Assembly: GCF_946227985.1 (NCBI RefSeq)
Contig: NZ_CAMKGL010000009.1
Coordinates: 118,899 to 182,898, forward strand
Direction of reading: 5' to 3'
Source of the DNA: Serratia quinivorans
GTDB taxonomy: Bacteria > Pseudomonadota > Gammaproteobacteria > Enterobacterales > Enterobacteriaceae
DNA: 64,000 nucleotides
Below, piece by piece: positions 32,632-41,881 of this stretch (position 1 is its first letter; each line of letters begins with the position of its first letter). The translations under genes and the position numbers were made by a program. Under the pieces are notes generated by a model. It was not told where the DNA came from. It ran no database searches and worked only from the letters and a program-made list of their open reading frames with translations.

Positions 32632-33096
32632 TTAGTTATATTTGTTTTTCACTATCTTACCGTTTTCCTGTAGTCGATATATCCCGCTATCCAGGCGGAA
32701 AGACAATTCCGTGTTTTTACTGTATCTCACCATAATAAGAGCGTTTTTATCAATGCAATTAATTTCTGTTTTCATATCATAAAAACAGAGCCTGTCATGT
32801 TTTCCCTCTTGTTTGTATCCATCGCCAAAATCCCAAAATATTACAGAAAAAAAACCATCTTTTGCAGGTTTAGGAATATTGTATTTGTCTTTTAACAGGG
32901 ATTTGTTTTCCATCCACCAGTTTATTCTCTCTTTCTCAGTAAAAGGGAAGTTTTTTACCAGTACATCACTGTAATTATTTCTCTGATGAACAGCGATAAT
33001 TTCCACTGGACGAAGCGACAACCAGAGGATGTAGCAGAGAGCAACACAAACCACCAGTGTTAGTATGCAGAAAGGTTTCTTAATTTTTTCTTTCAT
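32632..33096 (-). CDS. DUF943-family membrane-anchored protein, paralogue B
   Basis: 154 residues from an ATG at 33096 that overlaps the stop of a small upstream gene (ATGA), so the two are probably coupled. Layout as in the other copies: a basic N-terminus, one helix, WLSLRPVEIIAVH, VLVKNFPFTEKERINWW, IPKP, FGDGYK, and DRLCFYDMKTEINCIDKNA with the same Cys pair. Sequence outside these blocks has diverged, particularly the last 35 residues. No known function. Confidence 0.87.
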   Translation of the reverse strand: MKEKIKKPFCILTLVVCVALCYILWLSLRPVEIIAVHQRNNYSDVLVKNFPFTEKERINWWMENKSLLKDKYNIPKPAKDGFFSVIFWDFGDGYKQEGKHDRLCFYDMKTEINCIDKNALIMVRYSKNTELSFRLDSGIYRLQENGKIVKNKYN

Positions 33097-33326
33097 TTTT
33101 TATTATTGATATTATTAGCATGGTCGTAGCTATAAGCCATAGGCTTGCTGGGCTGAGCGATTTTCGTTAGTGAATAAGGATAAACCTGGGTTGATACATC
33201 GGTCAGATGAAAATGCGTTTTTAACTGTGTTTCGGATAAATCACCAAAGCGCATATCGCTTGCGCCACAATCATCCATTTGCCTTTGGGTTTTGAATATC
33301 GTACAGGGGAACTCTAGTGCTGACAT
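33093..33326 (-). CDS. small protein of unknown function, full-length copy upstream of DUF943 B
   Basis: 77 residues from the ATG at 33326, preceded by AAGGA; the frame is open up to 33401 but the ribosome-binding site and the repeat boundary favour 33326. There is no signal peptide or membrane helix. The first 24 residues, with Cys8 and Cys20 and the motif MDDCGASD, are repeated exactly in a second gene at 34089. The C-terminal 50 residues are unlike it. It overlaps DUF943 paralogue B by four bases. I do not recognise the family. Confidence 0.65.
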   Translation of the reverse strand: MSALEFPCTIFKTQRQMDDCGASDMRFGDLSETQLKTHFHLTDVSTQVYPYSLTKIAQPSKPMAYSYDHANNINNKK

Positions 33327-33410
33327 AGTGATACATTCCTTGTGTCGCCATCCATGTTGTTCTTTGCAGGGGATGCTATGGTATAACGGACAGTATTGCA
33401 CAGCGCTCCT
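33255..33410. repeat. duplicated segment, copy 1 (partner at 34018-34173)
   Basis: This 156-base segment and 34018-34173 align without gaps with 11 mismatches by my count, seven of them in the last 30 bases. It covers the leader, ribosome-binding site and first 24 codons of the small gene. The two copies lie in direct orientation 763 bases apart and flank DUF943 paralogue C. Confidence 0.9.
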
Positions 33411-33488
33411 CCATAATTCCCGCCTTGGCTTCCATGCTAATCATGTTAAGTAATTATTCCTGGAGCTAGCAGCATGCGATTAGCGATC

Positions 33489-33953
33489 TTACCAATCCTC
33501 AATTTTAACTACCTCTCCATCTTTTTTTAACATGTATCGTCCGTTATCCACTGTGAAGAATGCATTTTTATCTCGGTCGTTACTGACAATAAGGATCGCA
33601 TCCTTTTCAATACAGTTAACTTTAGTTTTCATACTGTCAAAGCATAGCCTGTCGTACTTGTCTTTTTCTTTATAACCATCGCCAAAATTCCAAAACGTTA
33701 TGGAAAAATGACCCGATGATGAGGGTTTAGGTATGAAATAATGGTCTTTTAAAAAATCCCTGTTTTCCACCCACCAACTTATTTTACCTTTATCCGTAAA
33801 AGGAAAGTTTTTTACCAAAACATCACTAAAATTTTTGTCATCATAAACAGCAATAATCTCTACCGGACGAAGAGCCAGCCAGAGAGGAGAACTCAATGAT
33901 ACGCCCACCGCCAGTAACAGCGCCCCGAGGATCCTTTTATTTTTTGCTTGCAC
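33489..33953 (-). CDS. DUF943-family membrane-anchored protein, paralogue C
   Basis: 154 residues from a GTG at 33953, five to six bases after GGGGG. One helix (residues 9-25), then LRPVEIIAVYDDKNFSDVLVKNFPFTDKGKISWW, IPKP, FGDGYK and DRLCFDSMKTKVNCIEKDA with the Cys pair. It is closest by eye to paralogue A. It starts inside the 3' end of a short gene that shares its first 24 codons with the gene at 33326. No known function. Confidence 0.87.
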   Translation of the reverse strand: MQAKNKRILGALLLAVGVSLSSPLWLALRPVEIIAVYDDKNFSDVLVKNFPFTDKGKISWWVENRDFLKDHYFIPKPSSSGHFSITFWNFGDGYKEKDKYDRLCFDSMKTKVNCIEKDAILIVSNDRDKNAFFTVDNGRYMLKKDGEVVKIEDW

Positions 33954-34089
33954 TGTGTCCCCCGGTGATCTCTACTGTGGCTTCCATATCGGTCATAAAG
34001 GGCTTAAAACCAAACTGATCGCTTGCGCCACAATCATCCATTTGCCTTTGGGTTTTGAATATCGTGCAGGGGAACTCTAGTGCTGACAT
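33937..34089 (-). pseudogene. short or truncated second copy of the small gene
   Basis: An open frame of 50 codons from the ATG at 34089 to TAA at 33937. Its first 24 residues equal those of the gene at 33326, after which the sequence is unrelated (QFGFKPFMTDMEATVEITGG...). It overlaps the start of DUF943 paralogue C by 17 bases. The abrupt end of similarity suggests a deletion or a swapped 3' end; it may still be translated, since the same AAGGA sequence precedes it. Confidence 0.5.
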
Positions 34090-34173
34090 AGTGATACATT
34101 CCTTGTGTCGCTATCCATGTTGCTCTTTGCAGGGAATGCTATGGCATTACGGGGAGTGTTGCATAGCGCTCTT
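34018..34173. repeat. duplicated segment, copy 2 (partner at 33255-33410)
   Basis: Direct repeat of 33255-33410, holding the leader and first 24 codons of the short gene at 34089. Recombination between copies would delete or amplify one DUF943 unit. Confidence 0.9.
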
Positions 34174-34401
34174 GCCTAAATTCGGATTTTTGGCCATTTA
34201 GGGGTTATCAGCCCATTGGTTTTTCCGTCTTATATCCCTATCCACATTCACTGGGTCAAGGTTTGTGGCAGATTTGTTATCCCACCGACAGAAAGTTTGC
34301 CGACAGTTTGTATTTTGCGCAGATGTAAACCGCCTTTTCGTCACCCCTTCTCCCACCTTCCGTTACAATCGCCCTTTCTGACTTGTTAGGGTGAACCCAT
34401 C
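34174..34401. other. AT-rich spacer between the DUF943 island and bioP
   Basis: About 230 bases with no gene that I can support. It should contain the promoter for the leftward island genes and that for rightward bioP, but no strong consensus was seen. The composition shift to GC-rich sequence occurs near 34340, marking the right edge of the island. Confidence 0.5.
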
Positions 34402-35265
34402 GTGCTGCTTCTGGTGATTACTACCATTTTGTGGGCGTTCTCTTTTAGCCTGATTGGCGAATATCTGGCGGGCCAGGTCGACAGCTGGTTCTCGGTGCTG
34501 ATGCGCATTGGCCTGGCGGCATTGGTGTTCCTGCCTTTTCTGCGCTGGCGCAATATCAGACTGAAAGTGATCCTGATGTACATGTTGGTGGGGGCGTGCC
34601 AGCTCGGCATCATGTACCTGTTCAGCTTCCGTGCTTACATGTACCTGACGGTGCCGGAATTCCTGCTGTTTACCGTGCTGACGCCGCTGTACGTCACGCT
34701 GATTTATGACCTGATCAGCGGGCAGCGCTTGCGCTGGAGCTACGTATTCAGTGCTTTGCTGGCCGTTTTGGGGGCAGCGATCATCCGTTACCACCAGCTT
34801 AGCGAGCATTTCTGGTTGGGGCTGCTGCTGGTGCAGGCGGCGAATATCAGCTTCGCGATTGGCATGGTCGGTTACAAGCGTTTGATGGAAGTGCATCCGT
34901 TGCCACAGCACACCGCGTTTTCCTGGTTCTATCTGGGCGCGTTGGTGGTGGCGGTGGTGGCCTGGTGCCTGTGGGGCAACCCGCAACAGTTGCCGACCAC
35001 CAATCTGCAATGGGGCATTCTGGTGTGGTTGGGCGTGGTAGCTTCCGGACTGGGATATTTCATGTGGAACTACGGTGCCACGCAGGTGGACGCCGGTACG
35101 CTGGGCATCATGAATAACATGCATGTGCCTGCCGGGCTGCTGGTGAATCTGGCTATCTGGCAGCAACAGCCGCACTGGCCAAGTTTTATTATTGGTGGGG
35201 CGGTGATTGTTGCTTCGCTGTGGGTGCATCGCCGCTGGGTGGCACCCAAAATAATCAGTAAATAA
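34402..35265 (+). CDS. bioP: biotin transporter BioP (YigM)
   Basis: 287 residues from a GTG at 34402, with AGGGTG upstream. Ten membrane helices in two EamA-type halves (carboxylate/drug-metabolite superfamily). It matches E. coli YigM closely in stretches such as YLTVPEFLLFTVLTPLYVTLIYD and MWNYGATQVDAGTLGIMNNMHVP; YigM was shown to import biotin. It lies beside metR, as in E. coli. Confidence 0.93.
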   Translation: MLLLVITTILWAFSFSLIGEYLAGQVDSWFSVLMRIGLAALVFLPFLRWRNIRLKVILMYMLVGACQLGIMYLFSFRAYMYLTVPEFLLFTVLTPLYVTLIYDLISGQRLRWSYVFSALLAVLGAAIIRYHQLSEHFWLGLLLVQAANISFAIGMVGYKRLMEVHPLPQHTAFSWFYLGALVVAVVAWCLWGNPQQLPTTNLQWGILVWLGVVASGLGYFMWNYGATQVDAGTLGIMNNMHVPAGLLVNLAIWQQQPHWPSFIIGGAVIVASLWVHRRWVAPKIISK

Positions 35266-35268
35266 ACC

Positions 35269-35292
35269 GGGCTGCCCAAGCGCAGGCAGCCC
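35269..35292. terminator. hairpin between bioP and metR
   Basis: GGGCTGCC (35269-35276) pairs perfectly with GGCAGCCC (35285-35292). It lies between converging bioP and metR; a weak T-rich tail only. Confidence 0.7.
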
Positions 35293-35298
35293 TGGTCG

Positions 35299-36249
35299 TC
35301 AGGGTTGTGAGGCCAGCGGTTTGACGCCGGCAACGACGGCGCTTGGGCGGGCGGCGTCACGGACGAACGGCAGATGATTGCAGGCGTGCTGGCGTGCCGA
35401 ACGGATAAAGGCTTCGGTTACCGCTTGGCGCTGCTCACCATCGCGAACTGCGGCATAAAGACGGCTCCACAGGCCATCGCCCAGGGTTTTGGTCACCACC
35501 AACCCCTGGCGCTCAAAACTCTCCACCACCCAATGCGGTAACGCCGCAATCCCCATCCGCGCCGACACCATCTGGATCAGCAGCAGGGTGTTATCGACGT
35601 TTTTCAGCGCCGGGCTGATGCCCGCCGGCTGCAGGAAATGACGCCAGATATCCAGCCGTTGACGCTGTACCGGATAAATCATCAGGGTTTCATCGATCAA
35701 ATCTTCAGGTTCAATGTGCAGCTTGTTGGCCAACGGGTGATCCGGCGCCAACACCAGCCGCACTTCAAAATCAAACATCGGTGAATAATGCAGACCGCTG
35801 CGCGGCAGAATATCGGACGTCAGCACCAGATCCAGCTCGCCTTGCTGTAAGGCCGGTTGCGGATCAAAGGTGACGCCGGACTTAAAGTCCATCACCACCT
35901 GTGGCCAACTCTGTCGGAAGTTATCCAGCGCCGGTGTCAGCCACTGAATACAGCTGTGACACTCAATGGCGATACGTAGCGTGGCCTGATGCGGTTCGTG
36001 GCACGTCTGCAATGCCTGCTGAATTTGTGGTAGAACCTGCTCTGCCAGCTGTAACAGGATCTCTCCCTGCGCGGTAAAGCGCAGCGGTTGGCTTTTACGA
36101 ACGAACAGCTTGAAGCCCAGGCGTTGCTCCAGATCGCTGAACTGATGCGAAAGAGCAGACTGCGTCTGATGGAGTTGGGCAGCCGCGGCCGCCAGCGAAC
36201 CGGTATTGCGCAGAGCCTGCAGCGTCCGTAAGTGTTTCAGTTCGATCAT
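35299..36249 (-). CDS. metR: LysR-type activator MetR
   Basis: 316 residues. MetR activates metE, metH and other methionine genes with homocysteine as co-regulator. The N-terminal helix-turn-helix ([39 protein letters not shown]) and a LysR substrate-binding domain are evident. It is divergent from metE, the classical arrangement. TGAG-N5-TTCA overlapping its start codon (36249-36261) is one mismatch from the MetR site TGAA-N5-TTCA and could serve autoregulation. Confidence 0.96.
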   Translation of the reverse strand: MIELKHLRTLQALRNTGSLAAAAAQLHQTQSALSHQFSDLEQRLGFKLFVRKSQPLRFTAQGEILLQLAEQVLPQIQQALQTCHEPHQATLRIAIECHSCIQWLTPALDNFRQSWPQVVMDFKSGVTFDPQPALQQGELDLVLTSDILPRSGLHYSPMFDFEVRLVLAPDHPLANKLHIEPEDLIDETLMIYPVQRQRLDIWRHFLQPAGISPALKNVDNTLLLIQMVSARMGIAALPHWVVESFERQGLVVTKTLGDGLWSRLYAAVRDGEQRQAVTEAFIRSARQHACNHLPFVRDAARPSAVVAGVKPLASQP

Positions 36250-36313
36250 GAGAGTCCTTCACAGTGACAGTGAATAAATTGCGCTTGTGGTTAATACAGT
36301 ACCTGCGGATTAT

Positions 36314-36337
36314 GGATGTGTAAACATCTGGACGGCT
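36314..36337 (+). promoter_or_regulatory. tandem met boxes (MetJ operator) upstream of metE
   Basis: Three adjacent 8-base units, GGATGTGT, AAACATCT and GGACGGCT, match AGACGTCT at 5, 6 and 6 of 8 positions. Tandem, directly abutting met boxes are how MetJ with S-adenosylmethionine binds. The site lies just before the metE start, so MetJ would repress metE. Confidence 0.7.
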
Positions 36338-36354
36338 AAATGGGGAATATGACG

Positions 36355-38631
36355 ATGGCAATTCTAAATCACACACTGGGTTTTCCTCGCGTTGGGCTAC
36401 GACGTGAACTGAAAAAAGCTCAGGAAAGCTACTGGGCAGGTGACTCGACGCAGGAAGAACTGTTGGCCGTTGGCCGCGAGCTGCGCGCTCGCCATTGGCA
36501 ACAGCAACAACAGGCCGGGGTGGATTTGGTGCCGGTCGGCGATTTCGCCTGGTACGATCATGTCTTGACCACCAGTCTGCTGCTCGGCAACGTGCCGGCG
36601 CGTCATCAAAATGCGGACGGCACAATCGATCTCGATACGTTGTTCCGTCTGGGCCGTGGCCGCGCGCCGACCGGTGAACCGGCGGCAGCGGCGGAAATGA
36701 CCAAATGGTTTAACACCAACTATCACTACATGGTGCCCGAATTCCATAAGGGCCAGCAGTTCAAACTGGGCTGGACCCAATTGCTGGACGAAGTTGACGA
36801 AGCGCTGGCGCTGGGCCACAAAATCAAGCCTGTGCTGCTGGGGCCGGTCACATACCTGTGGCTGGGTAAAGTGAAGGGTGAGCCGTTTGACCGCCTGTCG
36901 CTGCTCAACGATATCCTGCCGGTTTATCAGCAGGTGCTGGCCGAGCTGGCGAAACGCGGCGTTGAATGGGTGCAGATCGACGAGCCTGCGCTGGTGCTGG
37001 AATTGCCGCAGGCGTGGCTGAACGCCTTTAAACCGGCTTATGACGCACTGCAGGGCCAGGTAAAACTGCTGCTGACCACCTATTTTGACAGCGTTGGCCA
37101 CAACCTTGACACCCTCCGTGAGTTGCCGGTGCAGGGGCTGCACGTTGACCTGGTTGGCGGTCACGACGATATCCCGGTATTGAATAAGGCGCTGCCGAAA
37201 GAGTGGCTGCTGTCACTGGGGGTAATCAACGGTCGCAACGTCTGGCGCGCCGATCTGAGCAGCTGGTTTGAGCGTTTGCAGCCATTGGTGGGCAGCCGCC
37301 CGCTGTGGATCGGGACTTCCTGTTCCCTGCTGCACAGCCCGATCGATCTGAGCGTGGAAACCCGCCTGGACGAAGAAGTGAAGAGTTGGTTCGCCTTCGC
37401 CCAGCAAAAATGTGGCGAACTGGCGTTGCTGAGCGCGGCGTTGAACGCACCGGGCGCAGCAAAACAGGCTGAACTGGACGCTTACAGCGCGCCCATCCGT
37501 GCCCGTCGTCAGTCCAGCCGTGTGCATAATGCCCAGGTCGGCCAACGCCTGGCGGCTATTACCGCGCAGGACAGCGAACGTCAGCGCCCTTACGCCGAGC
37601 GTGCTCAGGCACAGCGTGAACGCTTTAACCTGCCGGCCTGGCCGACCACTACCATCGGTTCATTCCCGCAAACCACCGAAATTCGCGGCCTGCGTCTGGA
37701 TTTCAAACAGGGGCGTTTGGACGGCAACAACTACCGCACCAGCATTAGCGAGCACATCAAACAGGCGATCGTTGAGCAAGAACGCCTGGGCCTGGACGTA
37801 TTGGTTCACGGCGAAGCCGAGCGTAACGACATGGTCGAATACTTTGGTGAGAACCTCGACGGCTTCGTCTTTACCCAAAACGGCTGGGTACAGAGCTACG
37901 GTTCCCGCTGCGTAAAACCACCGGTGATCATTGGTGATATCAGCCGACCGGAAGCCATCACCGTAGAGTGGGCGAAGTATGCTCAGTCGCTGACCGACAA
38001 GCCGGTGAAGGGCATGTTGACCGGTCCGGTGACCATTCTTTGCTGGTCATTCCCGCGTGAAGATGTGACTCGTGAAGTGATTGCCAAGCAGATTGCCCTG
38101 GCGCTGCGTGACGAAGTGGAAGATCTGGAAAAAGCCGGCATTGGCATCATCCAGATTGACGAACCGGCACTGCGTGAAGGTCTGCCGCTGCGTCAATCCG
38201 ACTGGGCTGCCTACCTGAATTGGGCGGTGGACGCGTTCAAATTGAATGCCGCCGTGGCGCAGGATGATACTCAGATCCACACCCACATGTGTTACTGCGA
38301 GTTCAACGACATCATGGATTCGATAGCCGCGCTGGATGCTGACGTGATCACCATCGAAACCTCGCGTTCCGATATGGATTTGCTGGAAGCCTTTAAAGAG
38401 TTTGAATACCCGAACGAAATCGGTCCGGGCGTGTATGACATTCACTCGCCAAACGTGCCAAGCGTGGAATGGATCGAAGCGCTGTTGCGTAAAGCCGCGC
38501 AGAACATTCCGGCAGAACGCCTGTGGGTTAATCCGGATTGCGGCCTGAAAACCCGCGGCTGGCCGGAAACCCGCCAGTCGCTGGCCAACATGGTGCTGGC
38601 GGCACAGCGCCTGCGCGAGCAGCAGGCCTGA
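36355..38631 (+). CDS. metE: cobalamin-independent methionine synthase MetE
   Basis: The ATG at 36355 ([14 protein letters not shown]), about nine bases after GGGGA, gives 758 residues; ATGs at 36340 and 36349 are less well placed. MetE transfers the methyl of 5-methyltetrahydropteroyl-triglutamate to homocysteine. Two TIM-barrel halves are present; zinc ligands of the C-terminal half appear as HTHMCYCEF and [12 protein letters not shown] strong terminator follows. Confidence 0.97.
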   Translation: MAILNHTLGFPRVGLRRELKKAQESYWAGDSTQEELLAVGRELRARHWQQQQQAGVDLVPVGDFAWYDHVLTTSLLLGNVPARHQNADGTIDLDTLFRLGRGRAPTGEPAAAAEMTKWFNTNYHYMVPEFHKGQQFKLGWTQLLDEVDEALALGHKIKPVLLGPVTYLWLGKVKGEPFDRLSLLNDILPVYQQVLAELAKRGVEWVQIDEPALVLELPQAWLNAFKPAYDALQGQVKLLLTTYFDSVGHNLDTLRELPVQGLHVDLVGGHDDIPVLNKALPKEWLLSLGVINGRNVWRADLSSWFERLQPLVGSRPLWIGTSCSLLHSPIDLSVETRLDEEVKSWFAFAQQKCGELALLSAALNAPGAAKQAELDAYSAPIRARRQSSRVHNAQVGQRLAAITAQDSERQRPYAERAQAQRERFNLPAWPTTTIGSFPQTTEIRGLRLDFKQGRLDGNNYRTSISEHIKQAIVEQERLGLDVLVHGEAERNDMVEYFGENLDGFVFTQNGWVQSYGSRCVKPPVIIGDISRPEAITVEWAKYAQSLTDKPVKGMLTGPVTILCWSFPREDVTREVIAKQIALALRDEVEDLEKAGIGIIQIDEPALREGLPLRQSDWAAYLNWAVDAFKLNAAVAQDDTQIHTHMCYCEFNDIMDSIAALDADVITIETSRSDMDLLEAFKEFEYPNEIGPGVYDIHSPNVPSVEWIEALLRKAAQNIPAERLWVNPDCGLKTRGWPETRQSLANMVLAAQRLREQQA

Positions 38632-38671
38632 TTGCCACCCTTGGGCAATGATACTTTGATGTGATTATTCT

Positions 38672-38693
38672 GGGCGCTTCGGCGCCCTTTTTT
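38672..38693 (+). terminator. rho-independent terminator of metE
   Basis: GGGCGC-TTCG-GCGCCC followed by six T residues. The UUCG tetraloop makes it very stable. Confidence 0.94.
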
Positions 38694-38736
38694 ATGCCGC
38701 AAGCGGCTGCCTGGTCAGGCAGCCGTGAGGTGAGGC

Positions 38737-39573
38737 TTATTTCACGCCCGGTACGCCATGTTGGGCGAACCATGCCAGCATACGTTGCCAACCGTCGGCG
38801 GCCGCTTCAGCATCATAGCTTGGCCGGTAGTCGGCATTGAAGGCATGGCCGGCGTCGGGATAGACCACGATCTCGGCATCGGCGTTGGCTGCCCGCAGTG
38901 CCTGACGCATGCTTTCCACCGTCTCCTGCGGGATGCTGGTGTCCTGCCCGCCATATAATCCCAGCACCGGCGCAGAGAGTTGGGTCGCGACATCGATCGG
39001 ATGTTTTGGCGAGTTCAGCGTTTTTTCGCCCACCAGTTTACCGTACCAGGCGACGGCCGCTTTCAACTGCGGATTATGTGCCGCATACAGCCAGCTAATA
39101 CGCCCGCCCCAGCAGAAACCGGTAATCGCCAGCTTGCCGGCATCACCGCCGTGGCGTGTGGCCCAATGGGCGGCATGATCCAGATCCGCTAGCACCTGAC
39201 GATCCGGCACCTTGAGCACCAGCTTTTGGAACAGCTCGCCGATGTCGGTGTAATCCCGGGCATCTCCCTGGCGGAAATACAGCTCCGGTGCTATCGCCAG
39301 ATAGCCCTGTTTGGCCAGGCGACGGCACACATCCTGAATGTGCTCGTGTACGCCAAAAATCTCTTGTACCACCAGCACCACCGGGAAGGGGCCGCTGCTA
39401 TCGGCAGGTTTGGCGATATAGGCCGGCAGATTGTCACCCTGCGAGGGAATGGTGGTTTCCCCGGCATGAATGCCTTGTTCGTCGGTGAGAATGGTTGAAG
39501 CAGCCAAGGGTGTAACGGCCGGGGTGAATCCCCCCTGGGCCTGTTTTAATGTCATCACTTGATCGGTTTTCAT
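38737..39573 (-). CDS. ysgA: dienelactone hydrolase-family protein YsgA
   Basis: 278 residues; alpha/beta-hydrolase of the dienelactone hydrolase family with a Cys nucleophile. The triad is visible: Cys154 in GFCWGG, Asp in YGGQDTSIP and His in DAGHAFNAD. The oxyanion-region QEIFGVHEHIQD motif is typical. The physiological substrate of YsgA is not known. The order metE-ysgA-udp is the same as in E. coli. Confidence 0.92.
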   Translation of the reverse strand: MKTDQVMTLKQAQGGFTPAVTPLAASTILTDEQGIHAGETTIPSQGDNLPAYIAKPADSSGPFPVVLVVQEIFGVHEHIQDVCRRLAKQGYLAIAPELYFRQGDARDYTDIGELFQKLVLKVPDRQVLADLDHAAHWATRHGGDAGKLAITGFCWGGRISWLYAAHNPQLKAAVAWYGKLVGEKTLNSPKHPIDVATQLSAPVLGLYGGQDTSIPQETVESMRQALRAANADAEIVVYPDAGHAFNADYRPSYDAEAAADGWQRMLAWFAQHGVPGVK

Positions 39574-39939
39574 TGCGGTCTCCGTGCAATCGAGAAAAGC
39601 GCTGAGATTAACTATAGGAAAGATTACCCGTTATTGGCACCGGGTGGGGCATTTTCGGCCAAGTCTGTAAAAAACGAATAATTATCTGGCCTTAGCGCAT
39701 TTTTGTTGCCTTTTTATCATGCTATTACGCATGTTGACCTGCATTAATACCATAAGGTGCGTTAGCTCCCTTTATTGTGGCTAAGTCACCGATAAAATAA
39801 GGTTATTTTCTGTGGGGGTGTCAATAATTTCATCAGGAAATCAGCTCTGCGCTCAGGAGACAGGGTGAAAAACGGCGGTGCATTTTGTCGACTAGACTTG
39901 GGGCATTTGAGACGACCATTCCGGCTTCTGGTTTGTTTT

Positions 39940-40041
39940 TGTGACTTTAATCACAAAAGTTATGTAGATTGCATTCTGTTTCTTTATTCAAAGTGATGGT
40001 TGTCACGAAATTGAATGGCAATTTTCAGTAGAGTACTTTTT
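39940..40041 (+). promoter_or_regulatory. udp promoter with two CRP sites and a CytR half-site
   Basis: CRP2 is a perfect TGTGA-N6-TCACA at 39940-39955; CRP1 is AGTGA-TGGTTG-TCACG at 39992-40007. Their centres are 52 bases apart, the spacing used for CytR corepression at deoP2 and udp in E. coli. Between them ATTGCATT (39968-39975) matches the CytR half-site GTTGCATT at 7 of 8 bases. A -10-like TAGAGT (40029-40034) puts CRP1 at about -41.5. Predicted control: cAMP-CRP activation, CytR repression relieved by cytidine. The upstream part of the 506-base gap (39574-39939) shows nothing else I can name. Confidence 0.85.
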
Positions 40042-40079
40042 TGTTCCTCCCAATAAACATGATCCATGAGGAGTCTCGC

Positions 40080-40841
40080 ATGTCCCAATCTGACGTTTTT
40101 CATCTCGGCCTCACTAAAAACGATTTACAAGGGGCCCAGCTTGCCATCGTTCCTGGCGATCCACAGCGCGTAGAGAAAATTGCCAAGCTGATGGAAAATC
40201 CGGTGCATCTGGCTTCCCATCGTGAATTTACCTCCTGGCGCGCAGAGCTGGACGGCAAGGCGGTGATCGTCTGCTCTACCGGCATTGGTGGCCCGTCTAC
40301 CTCTATCGCCGTTGAAGAACTGGCGCAATTGGGGATCCGTACCTTCCTGCGTATCGGCACCACCGGTGCGATCCAGTCGAACATCAATGTCGGCGATGTC
40401 CTGGTCACCACCGCGGCGGTTCGCCTTGATGGCGCCAGCCTGCATTTCGCTCCAATGGAATTCCCGGCCGTGGCCGACTTTGCTTGTACCACGGCACTGG
40501 TCGAAGCCGCCAAGGCTGCCGGCGCCACCACGCACATTGGCGTGACCGCCTCTTCCGATACCTTCTACCCTGGCCAGGAACGTTACGATACCTTCTCCGG
40601 CCGCGTCGTCAGCCGCTTTAAAGGCTCGATGGAAGAATGGCAGTCGATGGGCGTGATGAACTATGAAATGGAATCCGCTACCTTGCTGACCATGTGTGCC
40701 AGCCAGGGCCTGCGTGCCGGTATGGTTGCCGGTGTGATTGTTAACCGTACCCAGCAGGAAATCCCGAACGCAGAAACCATGAAAAACACCGAAAGCAAAG
40801 CGGTGCAGATCGTGGTTGATGCGGCGCGCCGCCTGCTGTAA
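40080..40841 (+). CDS. udp: uridine phosphorylase Udp
   Basis: The ATG at 40080, after GAGGAG, gives 253 residues, the E. coli length. Udp splits uridine with phosphate to uracil and ribose-1-phosphate. Family signature: SVFHLGL-like N-terminus ([12 protein letters not shown]), phosphate loop [24 protein letters not shown], and [14 protein letters not shown] near the nucleoside site. Highly conserved. Confidence 0.97.
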   Translation: MSQSDVFHLGLTKNDLQGAQLAIVPGDPQRVEKIAKLMENPVHLASHREFTSWRAELDGKAVIVCSTGIGGPSTSIAVEELAQLGIRTFLRIGTTGAIQSNINVGDVLVTTAAVRLDGASLHFAPMEFPAVADFACTTALVEAAKAAGATTHIGVTASSDTFYPGQERYDTFSGRVVSRFKGSMEEWQSMGVMNYEMESATLLTMCASQGLRAGMVAGVIVNRTQQEIPNAETMKNTESKAVQIVVDAARRLL

Positions 40842-40856
40842 TCATCTCGCAGTTCG

Positions 40857-40878
40857 ACGGGTCGCCGACGCGGCCCGT
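40857..40878 (+). terminator. hairpin after udp
   Basis: ACGGGTCGC (40857-40865) pairs with GCGGCCCGT (40870-40878) with a single wobble, followed by TTC. A moderate terminator candidate. Confidence 0.6.
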
Positions 40879-41011
40879 TTCTCCATTCAGCCGTAATCTG
40901 TTACGGTTAACCTCATCAGTGCCATCTTTCTGGCCGCCTCTTTACCCGTTGAGTCCGGTTTTTCCGCTGCTCTCAGGTTGCGTTTTTCAGACAATAACCA
41001 CGAGGACGTCT

Positions 41012-41794
41012 ATGACCGCCCAGATCTTGCTTCATCCTTCATTGGCGCCGCTTGATGGCGGCATTAACTTTCGCGATCTTGGCGGCAACAGCGTCGCCGA
41101 CGGCCGCCGTATCAAGCGTGGATTGTTGTTCCGCTCAGGTTCACTGGAGCGTCTGACCGAGGACGACTGCACCTTCCTGGCCGGTGTGCCGGTGCGTTCG
41201 GTGCTGGATTACCGGGATGCCGATGAAGTGCAGGCCAAGCCAGACATCCTGTGGCGCGGTGCCGATTACCATCATTTCCCGGCCAACCCGTTGAGCAATG
41301 AAGTGAATGCCAATCTGGAAAAGTTGACCAGCGATACATTGGCCGGTTTCGACGCGCAGGCCTTTATGCTGGAACTGTACCGTCGGTTGCCTTTCGGTAA
41401 TGCGGCGTATAACCAGTTGGCCCAATTGCTGAGCAATGTCGGGAACGGGGCTATCGTTCAGCACTGCGCGGTAGGTAAAGACCGCACCGGGATAGGATCG
41501 GCGCTGGTGCTGTTTGCTTTGGGAGCGGATGAGGCGACGGTAGTGGAAGATTACCTGCTGACCGAAACCACACTGGCGACCTTCCGCGAGCAAATGCTGG
41601 ATCAATTGTCGATTCGCCTGAGTGCTTCGGCGCTGGCGCAATTTGCCTACGTGCTCAGCGCCCGTGAAGAATTCCTGATGACCGCCCTGAGCTGCATCCG
41701 TGACCAATATGGTTCAACCGATCGCTGGCTGGAGGCCGAGTACGGCCTGGGACAAAATCAGCGTGAAGCGCTGCAGGCGTTCTACCTCGAGTAA
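41012..41794 (+). CDS. protein-tyrosine-phosphatase-like enzyme (HCxxGKDRTG type)
   Basis: The ATG at 41012, following CGAGGA, gives 260 residues; the open frame upstream lacks homology. The P-loop HCAVGKDRTGIG contains the nucleophile Cys152 and catalytic Arg; the Asp after Lys (KDRTG) is the mark of the Mycobacterium PtpB/LipA-type dual-specificity or phosphoinositide phosphatases. The N-terminal NFRDLGG and RGLLFRSGSLERLTEDD motifs are typical of that family. The protein has no signal peptide, so it should act in the cytoplasm. The substrate is unknown. E. coli lacks a gene here. Confidence 0.88.
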   Translation: MTAQILLHPSLAPLDGGINFRDLGGNSVADGRRIKRGLLFRSGSLERLTEDDCTFLAGVPVRSVLDYRDADEVQAKPDILWRGADYHHFPANPLSNEVNANLEKLTSDTLAGFDAQAFMLELYRRLPFGNAAYNQLAQLLSNVGNGAIVQHCAVGKDRTGIGSALVLFALGADEATVVEDYLLTETTLATFREQMLDQLSIRLSASALAQFAYVLSAREEFLMTALSCIRDQYGSTDRWLEAEYGLGQNQREALQAFYLE

Positions 41795-41881
41795 ACTGCA
41801 CGGGTGTTTAGCCGGGGTTTAATCGGCTCCGGCCGGCATTGCGTATTCTTGGGGCCATAAATCCCGCATCAGGAGCCCATA

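Noticed and set aside
32085..34173. CRISPR array or transposon as explanation of the repeats
   Set aside because: The repeats are two long direct copies containing a gene start, without short regular spacers, terminal inverted repeats or a transposase.
41795..41881. Possible small RNA or terminator with GCCGG/CCGGC pairs
   Set aside because: The stem is short and no promoter or T-run accompanies it.
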